A DNA stretch of 24,962 nt from a virus, in IMG/VR virus record IMGVR_UViG_3300021364_001461, positions 1 through 24,962 of that record; one strand, given 5' to 3'. The translations under genes and the position numbers were made by a program. The notes below the pieces were generated by a model, which was given only the letters and a program-made list of their open reading frames with translations, was not told where the DNA came from and searched no databases. Of this stretch, positions 1-7,486 are shown one piece after another (the first letter of the stretch is position 1; every line of letters starts with the position of its first letter).

Positions 1-51
1 GACACCAAGCATTGCTGCCCAACCATTAATACGTTCTGCGTTTTCATTCAT
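1..51 (-). CDS. hli: High-light-inducible protein, N-terminal fragment (runs off window)
   Basis: Only the first 17 codons are in the window. They read MNENAERINGWAAMLGV, which contains the start of the chlorophyll-binding helix typical of Hli/CAB-like proteins (ER-NG-AAMLG). Cyanophage Hli proteins are thought to help protect the host photosystem during infection. The start is supported by a GAGG Shine-Dalgarno 9 nt upstream, lying inside the end of the preceding small gene, which it overlaps by 8 nt. It is the second hli in this cluster and would be co-transcribed with the first from the promoter at 402-430. The rest of the gene is outside the window. Confidence 0.8.
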   Translation of the reverse strand, partial: MNENAERINGWAAMLGV

Positions 52-157
52 TTTCTTTTACCTCGATTGGAATGTAAGTTGGAGTAAGTTGTTCAATAGA
101 ATAACATAGTAAAACAAAAAATACAATACTAGTTACAGTAAAAAGTAGTGTTGTCAT
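44..157 (-). CDS. Tiny membrane protein between two hli genes
   Basis: A 37-aa reading frame starts with ATG sharing one base with the stop of the upstream hli gene (TGATG) and overlaps the downstream hli start by 8 nt. Residues 4-18 form one strongly hydrophobic segment (LLFTVTSIVFFVLLC), followed by a short polar tail ending KENE, so a single-pass inner-membrane or thylakoid-associated peptide is likely. Exact packing between two hli genes suggests translational coupling and a shared role in the photosynthetic membrane, but no family is recognised. The main alternative is that it is only a spacer that carries the Shine-Dalgarno for the next hli. Confidence 0.55.
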   Translation of the reverse strand: MTTLLFTVTSIVFFVLLCYSIEQLTPTYIPIEVKENE

Positions 158-375
158 CAGAAACCAAATGCTCCGAAGAAAAATACACTACCACTTGCAG
201 CATAAGAAATGACTGCTGCTACAAATCCTAGCATAGCCGTGCGTCCATTGAGTTTTTCTGCACGTTCCGCATAAGTTTCGTAACCATATCGTTCAGCATC
301 AGTTTGAGACACATACATTTTTGGTTCTTTGGCAAACATATTTTGCCTTCCACCATCTTCAGTAGTAACAGTCAT
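157..375 (-). CDS. hli: High-light-inducible protein
   Basis: A 72-aa protein with a polar N-terminal half and one membrane helix. The diagnostic Hli/chlorophyll a/b-binding motif is AERAEKLNGRTAMLGF (about residues 37-52), followed by a hydrophobic stretch to the C-terminus. E, N and R of the motif are the residues that bind chlorophyll and form the helix-pair salt bridge in this family. In cyanophages such proteins are regarded as photoprotective auxiliary metabolic genes that sustain host photosystem function. It is the first gene of an hli - small membrane protein - hli cluster. A consensus sigma70 promoter lies directly upstream, with a dyad between the -10 box and the ATG. No clear Shine-Dalgarno is visible. 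Confidence 0.93.
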   Translation of the reverse strand: MTVTTEDGGRQNMFAKEPKMYVSQTDAERYGYETYAERAEKLNGRTAMLGFVAAVISYAASGSVFFFGAFGF

Positions 376-381
376 CTTAGT

Positions 382-397
382 TTGTAAAGATTTACAA
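382..397. promoter_or_regulatory. Perfect 16-bp dyad at the hli transcription start (candidate operator)
   Basis: TTGTAAA-GA-TTTACAA is a perfect inverted repeat with 7-bp arms and a 2-bp centre. It spans the predicted transcription start (about 395) between the -10 box at 402-407 and the hli ATG at 375. This is where a repressor would bind. It could also fold as a small 5' hairpin. No regulator is known from the sequence. Confidence 0.4.
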
Positions 398-401
398 CAT
401 A

Positions 402-430
402 ATTATATAGTAAATGTTAAATTCTGTCAA
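402..430 (-). promoter_or_regulatory. Consensus sigma70 promoter for the hli cluster
   Basis: Reading the minus strand, TTGACA (425-430), a 17-nt spacer and TATAAT (402-407) match the bacterial housekeeping promoter exactly. The -35 box overlaps the TGA stop of the glycosyltransferase gene (427-429). The start of transcription would be near 395, giving a leader of about 20 nt. This points to expression by unmodified host RNA polymerase, hence probably early. Confidence 0.85.
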
Positions 431-1218
431 CCCTTTTGTGAAGGTTCCGTGATCCGACCTAAGTACGGATCATAATTTAGCAAATCTGCCAAACTCATTG
501 TAGAACCAGAAGTTTCCCAATAATTCCACTGAGATTGATAATTTTGCTTATGGAACACATCCACATGCTCAGGATGAATAGAAGAACCTAACTCAGTCTT
601 ATACAGAAGCAAAGGAACTGCATAAGTATTACCTGCGTTATATAGGAGGTCATCTGCAACTGGACGTGGTTTTACACCATTATCCAGTTTATATTTATCG
701 GCACCCTTGACGTGAAAATGCATAATCTTTTCAGCATACCGACGATTCATAATATAGCACGCCGTTGAAAAATCGTTCACAAAACGTTTGTGAAGCCTGA
801 CATGAATATCACCTGTACAAATAATAGAAATCTGCACACAGTCCCAGTCATATGGAAGACGAGAATAAAAATCTCTCCAAGTAAATGGCCAGAACCTTAC
901 AAGGTCAAGACTACAATCATCTTCCATGAAAACTGCATAGGGTGAATCAGAAGTGTCCAACCAATGTCTGATTGCTTTCAGGTGTGATGTAACACATCCA
1001 ATCTCACCGGGTGTCATTCTCTCAGGATAACGACCCTTAAGGATGTCACTCAGATCATCTTCTCTACCATCATAAGCAGAGATCCTTTCATAGTTTTCAA
1101 TCTCCCAATACTTAAATTGGTTCTCCATAAACTCACGTCTCTCTGGTTGACCATCGAGATTGAGATAATAGATAGGACCAAAACCTTGAAGTTTGTAAGT
1201 TGACTTATTTTTATCCAT
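427..1218 (-). CDS. Glycosyltransferase family 25 (LPS-type)
   Basis: A 263-aa protein with the GT25 layout. Near the N-terminus is the nucleotide-binding strand YYLNLDGQPERREFM, then an AYDGRE segment, then GEIGCVTSHLKAIRHWL, and then the acidic metal/donor motif AVFMEDDCSLD near residue 95. GT25 enzymes transfer galactose or related sugars during lipooligosaccharide synthesis, and eukaryotic homologues modify collagen hydroxylysine. It is the last gene of the 15-gene sugar operon, and its ATG overlaps the preceding stop by 8 nt. An additional promoter-like sequence at 1272-1300 could give it extra transcription. The acceptor sugar or protein cannot be told from sequence. Confidence 0.88.
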   Translation of the reverse strand: MDKNKSTYKLQGFGPIYYLNLDGQPERREFMENQFKYWEIENYERISAYDGREDDLSDILKGRYPERMTPGEIGCVTSHLKAIRHWLDTSDSPYAVFMEDDCSLDLVRFWPFTWRDFYSRLPYDWDCVQISIICTGDIHVRLHKRFVNDFSTACYIMNRRYAEKIMHFHVKGADKYKLDNGVKPRPVADDLLYNAGNTYAVPLLLYKTELGSSIHPEHVDVFHKQNYQSQWNYWETSGSTMSLADLLNYDPYLGRITEPSQKG

Positions 1219-2002
1219 TAATCTTGCGTAATAACAGAGCAGTTTTTAAAAATGAGCTGGGTGAGTTAATCATAATATTTGTTTTAGAAAGAATTGTCAA
1301 GTCCAAAAGTGCATCCATAACACTTTCGGAACTTCTTTCTACATTTCCACACCAACTAGCATTCTTATTTTCTTTTTCAACATAATGTTCTTTCATACGA
1401 ACAATTACATTATCAAGTTTATTAAATTTCTTTTCAATTTTTGGATCATCAGATAGGACAAAAAACTTTTCATCTGGTTGTCCTTCAACCCATTTCCACT
1501 CCTTATCAAACTTAGGAACATAAGTATTAAAATCCGTTGCTCTTAAATGAATACCAATTGTAAATGAATTTATAGAATGTTTTCTACAATATTGATCGCA
1601 AAAGTTTTTAATTTTATCGACAAACTTTAACTGTTTACCTGCTTCAATAACAAGATCTTCATCCATCCATTGAGGAATCCAATTATTATTGTAAACATAT
1701 GATCCACAGTTAGACATTGGAAGATCATCAATAGATACAAAGGAATTAATGTTATAATTTTTAACTCCTTGAATAAAATCTTCATGCATGAAGAGAATGC
1801 TATTGGAAAAATCCTGTAGTGGTTGATCAACAACATCTATATCAGACGTAAAGATTTCATGAAATGGTAAACGACATGCAGAAGTATCTCTCCAGACAAC
1901 AACTGGACGCATTTTATGATAGTTTGCTACGGCAAGTCCGCCAAGCAAAGTTCCATAACGATTTCCAAATCCACCGTCACAATAGATGTTTAAAGTTCTC
2001 AT
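1211..2002 (-). CDS. Fucosyltransferase-like GT-B glycosyltransferase
   Basis: 263 aa. The N-terminus CDGGFGNRYGTLLGGLAVA resembles the GDP-binding start of NodZ/O-fucosyltransferase-type enzymes (G-GNR-and-hydrophobic-helix). In the middle, GIHLRATDF matches the conserved H-x-R-x-(T/S)-D motif that contacts GDP-fucose. FVLSDDPKIEKKF follows, and the C-terminal NSPSSFLKTALLL resembles the S-S-F region that closes the donor site. A fucosyl donor would fit the GDP-fucose genes at the head of the operon. It starts with an ATGA overlap after the methyltransferase gene. The exact CAZy family is uncertain. Confidence 0.68.
   Translation of the reverse strand: MRTLNIYCDGGFGNRYGTLLGGLAVANYHKMRPVVVWRDTSACRLPFHEIFTSDIDVVDQPLQDFSNSILFMHEDFIQGVKNYNINSFVSIDDLPMSNCGSYVYNNNWIPQWMDEDLVIEAGKQLKFVDKIKNFCDQYCRKHSINSFTIGIHLRATDFNTYVPKFDKEWKWVEGQPDEKFFVLSDDPKIEKKFNKLDNVIVRMKEHYVEKENKNASWCGNVERSSESVMDALLDLTILSKTNIMINSPSSFLKTALLLRKING
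1272..1300 (-). promoter_or_regulatory. Candidate internal promoter upstream of the GT25 gene
   Basis: TTGACA (1295-1300), a 17-nt spacer and TATTAT (1272-1277) on the minus strand lie inside the 3' end of the fucosyltransferase-like gene, about 50 nt before the GT25 start codon. The same bases encode a plausible protein segment, so the match could be chance. Its strength and position resemble the other promoters in the window. Confidence 0.45.
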
Positions 2003-2586
2003 ATGATTACTACTAACCTATCGTCCGATTTTCTGTTTAGATCACATTCAATCATATGTGTTTGTGCTTCAGGATATAATTCTAAAACAAATTCACAAAG
2101 TTCTTGTGCGCCCTGAGCAGTTTGCACATCCTCACAAATATAGATGCCACCATCATTAAGATATGGAATGTAATTCTCAGCATTTTTCATTTGCTGAGTC
2201 AATTTGTGATTGGCATCATCAATAATAATATCGAATTTTAGATCACCAAAGTGTTCCTGAATATGATTTAGATTTTCACAATCAAAGTTGAATAGAGTAA
2301 TCCGTTCATGACTATTCACATCCTCCATAACAGCATCACCATCTACTGGTTCATACTGATAATGCCATTGACCATCTTCTTGAGAAAAGTTTTCTACACC
2401 ATATATGTTAGAGTTCTCAAAGTAGTACTCCCACATCTTGAGTGAACCACCAAATAATACGCCAATCTCAAGAACATTCATTTCATCAGTTCTACGATCG
2501 GAGAATGTCTGCTCATACCAACGAATATAGTCGTGAGCAGTTCCTTTATCAGTCTTAAATTGTTTATGAATATCAGTTAGTTTCAT
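1999..2586 (-). CDS. Sugar O-methyltransferase-like (macrocin/mycinamicin type)
   Basis: 195 aa when started at the ATG at 2586, which has a GGAG Shine-Dalgarno 8 nt upstream and overlaps the previous gene by 14 nt. VLEIGVLFGGSLKMW is the SAM-binding loop. FDIIIDDANHKLTQQ followed by GGIYICEDVQTA matches the DD-x-x-H plus ED metal-binding pattern of Mg-dependent sugar O-methyltransferases such as TylF/MycE. Such enzymes methylate deoxysugar hydroxyls, which fits its place among fucose and glycosyltransferase genes. The methylated sugar is unknown. It ends with an ATGA overlap with the fucosyltransferase-like gene. Confidence 0.78.
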   Translation of the reverse strand: MKLTDIHKQFKTDKGTAHDYIRWYEQTFSDRRTDEMNVLEIGVLFGGSLKMWEYYFENSNIYGVENFSQEDGQWHYQYEPVDGDAVMEDVNSHERITLFNFDCENLNHIQEHFGDLKFDIIIDDANHKLTQQMKNAENYIPYLNDGGIYICEDVQTAQGAQELCEFVLELYPEAQTHMIECDLNRKSDDRLVVII

Positions 2587-3373
2587 ATTCAGATCTCCAT
2601 TGATCATACATTTCTTCATTCAAATATTTGTCAACTTCAAGATCATTATTAGTTCTATTATTGACAGACATTACTCTACTTTCAAAATTTACTACAGGAT
2701 TATTCTTTGTGGAACCATTACTCTTAAAATGAACAGAAAGAGTATTAGGAGTCAACTCTTGATCTGCACAAACTTCCAATTCTTTCAGATAACCAATATT
2801 AAGGAAGTTGTTATTCTGCAAAGTCATATTTAGTGCAGGAGTTTCATGGGGGAATGGAGTTTCATTTTCAGCAAACTCTTCCATCTGATCGATCCAACTC
2901 TGAACAAAGACCTTACCAAGACTGCGGTTATTAATAATCAAGAAACTTGCAATCTCACTGATAAAGATTCCATCAGCACGAGTATGACCACCAGTATTCA
3001 TTGTGGTCACTTGCATATCAAACTCTTTGTCAATGACCTGTGCCAAATCTTCTAGGACGCACACATCACTATCAATCATAATGAGTGGGTCTTCAAAGTC
3101 CATCATAGTCAGGAGTTTGCTCAGAACTCTAGTCTTTTGTTGAGTTGCTTTTACCCAACCTTCAGAATGAACACCAGCATATTCATCAGTGACATCTGTG
3201 TCCATAATGCACACATTGTCTTTATCTTGAAGATACTTACGATATTCATCTAGACCACAGTCTGCAATATAAATGCGACTGAGATTTGGACAATTCTCAG
3301 TTAAGGAATTTACAAGAACATCAACAAAAGGAAAGTACGACTTATTAGCCGTAGTGAAAACATTATACTTCAT
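2573..3373 (-). CDS. GT-A-fold glycosyltransferase-like protein
   Basis: 266 aa from the ATG at 3373, two bases after the upstream stop; upstream in-frame starts would be TTG. The N-terminal NVFTTANKSYFPFVDVLVNS resembles the opening strand and helix of GT8-like or small GT-A transferases. PLIMIDSDVCVLEDL near residue 100 carries the DxD motif that binds the metal and sugar nucleotide. A later ETPALNMTLQ segment resembles the acceptor/donor loop. Donor and acceptor are not predictable. It sits between two methyltransferase genes in the sugar operon. I did not recognise a specific named family, so only the fold-level call is made. Confidence 0.72.
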   Translation of the reverse strand: MKYNVFTTANKSYFPFVDVLVNSLTENCPNLSRIYIADCGLDEYRKYLQDKDNVCIMDTDVTDEYAGVHSEGWVKATQQKTRVLSKLLTMMDFEDPLIMIDSDVCVLEDLAQVIDKEFDMQVTTMNTGGHTRADGIFISEIASFLIINNRSLGKVFVQSWIDQMEEFAENETPFPHETPALNMTLQNNNFLNIGYLKELEVCADQELTPNTLSVHFKSNGSTKNNPVVNFESRVMSVNNRTNNDLEVDKYLNEEMYDQWRSEYETN

Positions 3374-3375
3374 AA

Positions 3376-3921
3376 TCAACAATAAGCTACAATAACATCA
3401 TCTTCCACATGTCCATCCTCATATGTAATAAAGTATGAACTATTAATAGCAGTTACCTGCTCATAGATTGCATATTCATCGATTGTATTTCCCCAAGTAC
3501 TTCCTTCATCACCAAACAATCTACGATCATCAATCATCAAAGTATGAGTTCTAATATCACTCTTTGCAATCGTATCAAGTTCAAATGGAAGTGGACACTT
3601 ATACTCACCAATTGGTGCTCCATCATTGTCCCAGTGAGCATCTAACCAGAATGTTGCTGGTTCCTTTAGACCCTCCACAATGCCCTCAAAGACATCAAAG
3701 GTGTCACCCTCAACAAGTTCCACACGACCCTCTGCAATCTCATCAGCAAACCTTTCAGAGTTTGCTGCAACACGTTCAGGATCAATCTCAATGCTGATCA
3801 CCTTATCGTATCCACACTCTAGAGCAACTGCAACTCCATCACCCCAAAGTGTTCCTGTTTCTACAAATATATTATTCTTCTTATGCTTTAGAAGAACTTC
3901 TTTAGATAATGTGGACGACAT
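3376..3921 (-). CDS. SAM-dependent methyltransferase of surface-glycan type
   Basis: 181 aa from the ATG at 3921, which shares one base with the stop of the upstream amidotransferase gene (TGATG). FVETGTLWGDGV is the SAM-binding loop, VISIEIDPERVAANSERF follows as the second strand with its acidic residue, VELVEGDTFDVF is the next conserved strand, and FWLDAHW and MIDDRRLFGD complete the pattern. The same architecture is common in bacterial polysaccharide clusters. It probably O-methylates a sugar or a carboxyl group of the glycan. It is distinct in sequence from the other methyltransferase in this operon. Confidence 0.75.
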   Translation of the reverse strand: MSSTLSKEVLLKHKKNNIFVETGTLWGDGVAVALECGYDKVISIEIDPERVAANSERFADEIAEGRVELVEGDTFDVFEGIVEGLKEPATFWLDAHWDNDGAPIGEYKCPLPFELDTIAKSDIRTHTLMIDDRRLFGDEGSTWGNTIDEYAIYEQVTAINSSYFITYEDGHVEDDVIVAYC

Positions 3922-5246
3922 CAAAAACCTCTCTTAATATTTTTTTCAAATGGATAGTTTGATCTAGTCAGATACTCATCAAGCACAGACTTATACTTTG
4001 AATTCTTTAGTGTATGTGTCAGTGACAAAAATTCTTGAACGACGTATTTATCCAAGTATGGATAACGTGTTTCTATACCATATGAACCAGCAACATACTC
4101 TTCCTTCGCAAGATATGATACCATAGTACTTCCGTAAAATGAAGCCCAAGGAAAGATTGTTGACAAGTCCTCAGGAAATAGTCCACCAAAATTACTATGA
4201 AGAAACTTCTTCTCACCATTAAATCCATAGTCAGAGAAGATTTCATCTGACCCAGATCCTGAGAGATAGATCTTATGCCCCTCCTTTCTAGCAACATCAC
4301 AAATCATAGAAAGACCACAGGATCCATTGTCATCCTGCAGTCTAGTGTTAAACTCATTATAATCACTACTAGAAGAGTAGATACGGTACTTAAACTCTTC
4401 TACATTCTTATTAATATACTCTTTATATGCCCAACGATTATCCTGAAGATACTCTCCGGTAGAACCAAAATTAAACATTGAGAACCTTTCATTAAGAATA
4501 TCTTGGTTTTCATTGCCAACTACAGCATATGCTTTATATGAAATATTCTGATTATTCAGTTCACAAGCAATACCACCACTATCATACCCACTAGATAACC
4601 CAATGAATACTTTTTCACGAATTCCACGAGTTCTCTTACGAATAGAATCTTTAAATGCACTCATCCATCCATCAAAAGAATCGTTAAACTGGTGAAGAAT
4701 GAACTCATAAGTAGGCATCTCTTTGATAAATTCTTTAGTTTCTAAATTGAAAGTAAGAATTTTATTGGCATCTTGTTTAATTACCTTTCGGAAACCAAGA
4801 GACTTGACAGCAGATTCGTAACTAGCAACACCAATTTTATCCCCATCAATACCATACCATAATGGTTTCGTCGCAAAAGGATCTGTAACTAGATGTAAAA
4901 GATTGTTTTTAAAATCCGCAAGAACAATTGCAAACTCACCATCTAATGTAACAAATGCACGTTCTCCAAACTTTTTATATGTGGGAATAATACACTCACC
5001 ATCAGAACTATAATCACCATAATCATCATAGTTATAGATCTGCCCATTATATACACATACAATCTCATCATCATGATCCACAAATGGTTGTGGTGTAAAG
5101 TTTCCGGTGATAGAGAGGATATTATGAGCAAATGTATATTCATTTACATTGATACTGCTTGTGGCATCAGGACCACGAAACTTCATGTAATGATTTGTGT
5201 AATCAAAATCATTTACTTCCGCATTAGTAAAAAGAAAACTACACAT
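3921..5246 (-). CDS. Asparagine-synthetase-like glutamine amidotransferase
   Basis: 441 aa; the start at 5246 (TGATG overlap) leaves Cys2 as the class II glutaminase nucleophile. RGPD (24-27), YNG (66-68) and DGEFA (102-106) complete the glutaminase site. The synthetase half has a PP-loop LSSGYDSGG (about 217-225), slightly different from the usual LSGGxDSS, then SGSGSDEIFSDYG and ETRYPYLD. The protein stops right after the KRGF motif, where true AsnB (about 550 aa) continues. In glycan clusters such enzymes typically amidate uronic acids using glutamine nitrogen and ATP. That role, rather than free asparagine synthesis, is my inference from the neighbours. Confidence 0.85.
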   Translation of the reverse strand: MCSFLFTNAEVNDFDYTNHYMKFRGPDATSSINVNEYTFAHNILSITGNFTPQPFVDHDDEIVCVYNGQIYNYDDYGDYSSDGECIIPTYKKFGERAFVTLDGEFAIVLADFKNNLLHLVTDPFATKPLWYGIDGDKIGVASYESAVKSLGFRKVIKQDANKILTFNLETKEFIKEMPTYEFILHQFNDSFDGWMSAFKDSIRKRTRGIREKVFIGLSSGYDSGGIACELNNQNISYKAYAVVGNENQDILNERFSMFNFGSTGEYLQDNRWAYKEYINKNVEEFKYRIYSSSSDYNEFNTRLQDDNGSCGLSMICDVARKEGHKIYLSGSGSDEIFSDYGFNGEKKFLHSNFGGLFPEDLSTIFPWASFYGSTMVSYLAKEEYVAGSYGIETRYPYLDKYVVQEFLSLTHTLKNSKYKSVLDEYLTRSNYPFEKNIKRGF

Positions 5247-5932
5247 CAACCAACTCTACTATGATTTGAACTTACTACTTGTGGCATTAATGAATTACCT
5301 CTAATTGTATTAGCCCTTCCCGGCATAATGTTTGGTTTGATATTTAGTTGATTACAAACAAAGGGAAAACTAATTTGATCTCTTGAAGAAAACATACAAA
5401 TTTGCTCCCACCACATTAATCCAAGTTGCCGAGTTCTACCATTATTCCTCTGAATTCTCACAGGAAGTTCGTATAATCCATTATGCTCAGGATAGTTCAT
5501 ATATCGATAGAAGTCAAGTTGTTCCTCTATTAAGTTGGGATGATCATACTTTATTTTCTTTACAAGTTCACCTTCGTCATAAACACAATCTCTCTCTGGA
5601 TGTTTAAATACAGCAATATCAGATCCTTTCAAATATTCATCAATTAGTTCATCAGGGTCTGCTTCCAAAATATGAGTTGAATCTAACCAAATATAATACT
5701 CATATTCAGGTAAAAATAAATGTGGGCATACCTTATAAATTTTTGCATCTCTTCTATTTTTATATTTTGGATCTAAAGAAAAACTAACATACTCATGTCT
5801 ATCCCACATGTCACCAACTGATGTCTTATGGGGTTCAACGAAAGCATGATAATCCACTTTATCTGACCACTTATCAGGACTAATTAATTCGTTTGTCCCA
5901 ATAGAAGATGTAATAGCTGCGATCTTTTTCAT
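5246..5932 (-). CDS. DUF616 (TOD1/MUCI70-like) putative glycosyltransferase
   Basis: 228 aa. Residues 61-85 hold the DUF616 signature (RDAKIYK, then a PH, then YEYYIWLDS with its acidic residue), and 174-190 hold WWEQ and RDQISFP, which recur at the same place in the family. Members have a GT-A-like fold, and plant homologues act in cell-wall or mucilage polysaccharide synthesis. Biochemical donor and acceptor are not established. It overlaps the gene before it by 4 nt and the gene after it by 1 nt, so it is embedded in the operon. The family call is good, but the reaction is unknown. Confidence 0.75.
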   Translation of the reverse strand: MKKIAAITSSIGTNELISPDKWSDKVDYHAFVEPHKTSVGDMWDRHEYVSFSLDPKYKNRRDAKIYKVCPHLFLPEYEYYIWLDSTHILEADPDELIDEYLKGSDIAVFKHPERDCVYDEGELVKKIKYDHPNLIEEQLDFYRYMNYPEHNGLYELPVRIQRNNGRTRQLGLMWWEQICMFSSRDQISFPFVCNQLNIKPNIMPGRANTIRGNSLMPQVVSSNHSRVG

Positions 5933-6747
5933 AACCTATTAATGTAATATTTTTGTCCGGTAATATATTCTCTCAGTTCAGATGCACTCATCAATTTAAC
6001 TTTTTCCCACTCATCATTATTTTCTTTCATATGTGGGTTGTTTAACCAAGAATTATGTGTTCTTTCATGTTCCAAATGATATACCCAATCAGGTATTCTA
6101 CCAACTCGATATCCTAGAGTTGTAAATCTATGATATCTCTCTACATCTTCTGGAGCATATGCAATAAAGTTTTCATTCTCCATTCCACCTTCAATATAAA
6201 CATCACGATTAAAAAATTGACAAAATCCATACTTTGACATGTATGTCTTAGATTTTTTCAATAGAATGTTGAAATTAAAATTGTTAGAAAGAAAATTTGA
6301 GACTAATTCATCATCAGCAAAAATCTGTTTTTGCCAATTACCATCCCCATAAGGATAAATTAAATCTGCATGTTCATTATTAATGATATCATATGCATGT
6401 TTATATGTCGTTCTTGGAAGAAGAATGTCACAGTCATAATTTACAACAACTTTTGTTTTAGATTTCATCAACATATCATTCAGAACACGTTGTCTATGAA
6501 ATGCTGATGAATCAGATTGTTCAAAAATATGCTCAAGTCCTTCTACATTTCCATCAAGAAATTCCGTAATCTGTGGCAGAGCATTTTCTGCAAACACAGA
6601 TTCGGAATCAACTTCATGAACTATGATGTTTGTTTTAAAGTTTGTAAGAATATAACACAAACTCGTAATTACATTCCTCAAACGATCATTAGATTCTAAC
6701 CGAATAGGAATGATGAAAGTCGCATTTGATAAATCAATTTGTTTCAT
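5929..6747 (-). CDS. Galactosyltransferase-like GT-A enzyme (Glyco_transf_7C type)
   Basis: 272 aa. The N-terminus TFIIPIRLESNDRL is a GT2/GT7 opening strand. VVVNYDCDILLP supplies a D-x-D motif. The segment FFNRDVYIEGGMENENFIAY followed by APEDVERYHRF matches the GG-(M/F)-x-E-x-(F) ... ED-x-(D/E) hallmark of beta-1,4-galactosyltransferases and chondroitin-polymerase-like domains, where the acidic pair is catalytic. H244-region residues (YHLEHERTHN) continue the usual C-terminal pattern. It overlaps both neighbouring genes (14 nt upstream, 4 nt downstream). Galactose or N-acetylgalactosamine transfer is plausible. L-galactose from the epimerase in the same operon is a possible but unproven donor sugar. 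Confidence 0.8.
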   Translation of the reverse strand: MKQIDLSNATFIIPIRLESNDRLRNVITSLCYILTNFKTNIIVHEVDSESVFAENALPQITEFLDGNVEGLEHIFEQSDSSAFHRQRVLNDMLMKSKTKVVVNYDCDILLPRTTYKHAYDIINNEHADLIYPYGDGNWQKQIFADDELVSNFLSNNFNFNILLKKSKTYMSKYGFCQFFNRDVYIEGGMENENFIAYAPEDVERYHRFTTLGYRVGRIPDWVYHLEHERTHNSWLNNPHMKENNDEWEKVKLMSASELREYITGQKYYINRL

Positions 6748-7486
6748 CTGAGTAGTTAGTATTTTTATTTTTTTCTAAAACATATTCTAATTCTTTTTTA
6801 TTTACCAACCATCCACCTTCAGGATGATTTATCTTATGATCATAATTAACTCCAGATGAACTGATACGATTTGAATGCTCACGATTTGCAATCAAGTATT
6901 TTTCAATTAAACCAGGAGCACCATTTTCACATCTCATCCGATGATAGAAATCAGTGTCCATTAAAAGTTTTAATTTAGTATCAAATCCCATAAATTTATC
7001 AGTCTTAAATGAAACACAAGAAGGAGAACCAAGAAGGTTTCTTCCTTCCAACATCATATCACACCATCTGGGAATCATGGGTCTTCCAAAGTTTTTTCCA
7101 TCAGAAGTATGCATGAACCCATTAAACAACCAATTACAATCAGTAGCATCAAAAGTTCTAACAATCATTTCAAAAGCATCTTCACTAATGAATAAGTCAT
7201 CCGAAAAAATTAATTTAGTATATGGTGCCGAACACATTTCAATTGCTGAATTTGTGTTATCTGGTCCATTACCACGGTTCTCTTCATTCTTGAAGTATTG
7301 AATAGTGAAGTCTTGAGAATACTCTTCACAAACTTTTAAAATTGAATCATCTTTAGAATGATCTGAAATACAAACCTCAAAGTTTTTAAAAGTTTGCATT
7401 CCAATACTTGCAAAGAGTTCTCTAAGATAATCAGGACCAACTCCACTCATCTCATATGTGGGAATAGCAATTGATAAATCAATCAT
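6734..7486 (-). CDS. Glycosyltransferase family 2
   Basis: 250 aa with the standard inverting GT-A start LSIAIPTYEMSG, then VCISDHSKDDSI as the nucleotide-binding strand, ENRGNGPDNTNSAIEM as the donor loop, and TKLIFSDDLFI supplying the metal-binding acidic pair. LLMDTDFYHRM corresponds to the catalytic-base ED/TD region of GT2. It starts in an ATGA overlap with the GT11 gene, and its C-terminus overlaps the next gene by 14 nt. GT2 covers many donors, so the sugar is not predicted. Its role is one step in building the phage-encoded glycan. Confidence 0.9.
   Translation of the reverse strand: MIDLSIAIPTYEMSGVGPDYLRELFASIGMQTFKNFEVCISDHSKDDSILKVCEEYSQDFTIQYFKNEENRGNGPDNTNSAIEMCSAPYTKLIFSDDLFISEDAFEMIVRTFDATDCNWLFNGFMHTSDGKNFGRPMIPRWCDMMLEGRNLLGSPSCVSFKTDKFMGFDTKLKLLMDTDFYHRMRCENGAPGLIEKYLIANREHSNRISSSGVNYDHKINHPEGGWLVNKKELEYVLEKNKNTNYSDETN

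Noticed and set aside
3922-3924. TTG starts one codon before several operon genes (3924, 5249)
   Set aside because: The following ATG overlaps the upstream stop as TGATG, and for the amidotransferase only that start leaves the catalytic Cys at position 2.
6954-7301. A 115-codon plus-strand frame inside the GT2 gene
   Set aside because: Opposite strand of a clear glycosyltransferase with conserved motifs; no promoter or protein-like pattern.
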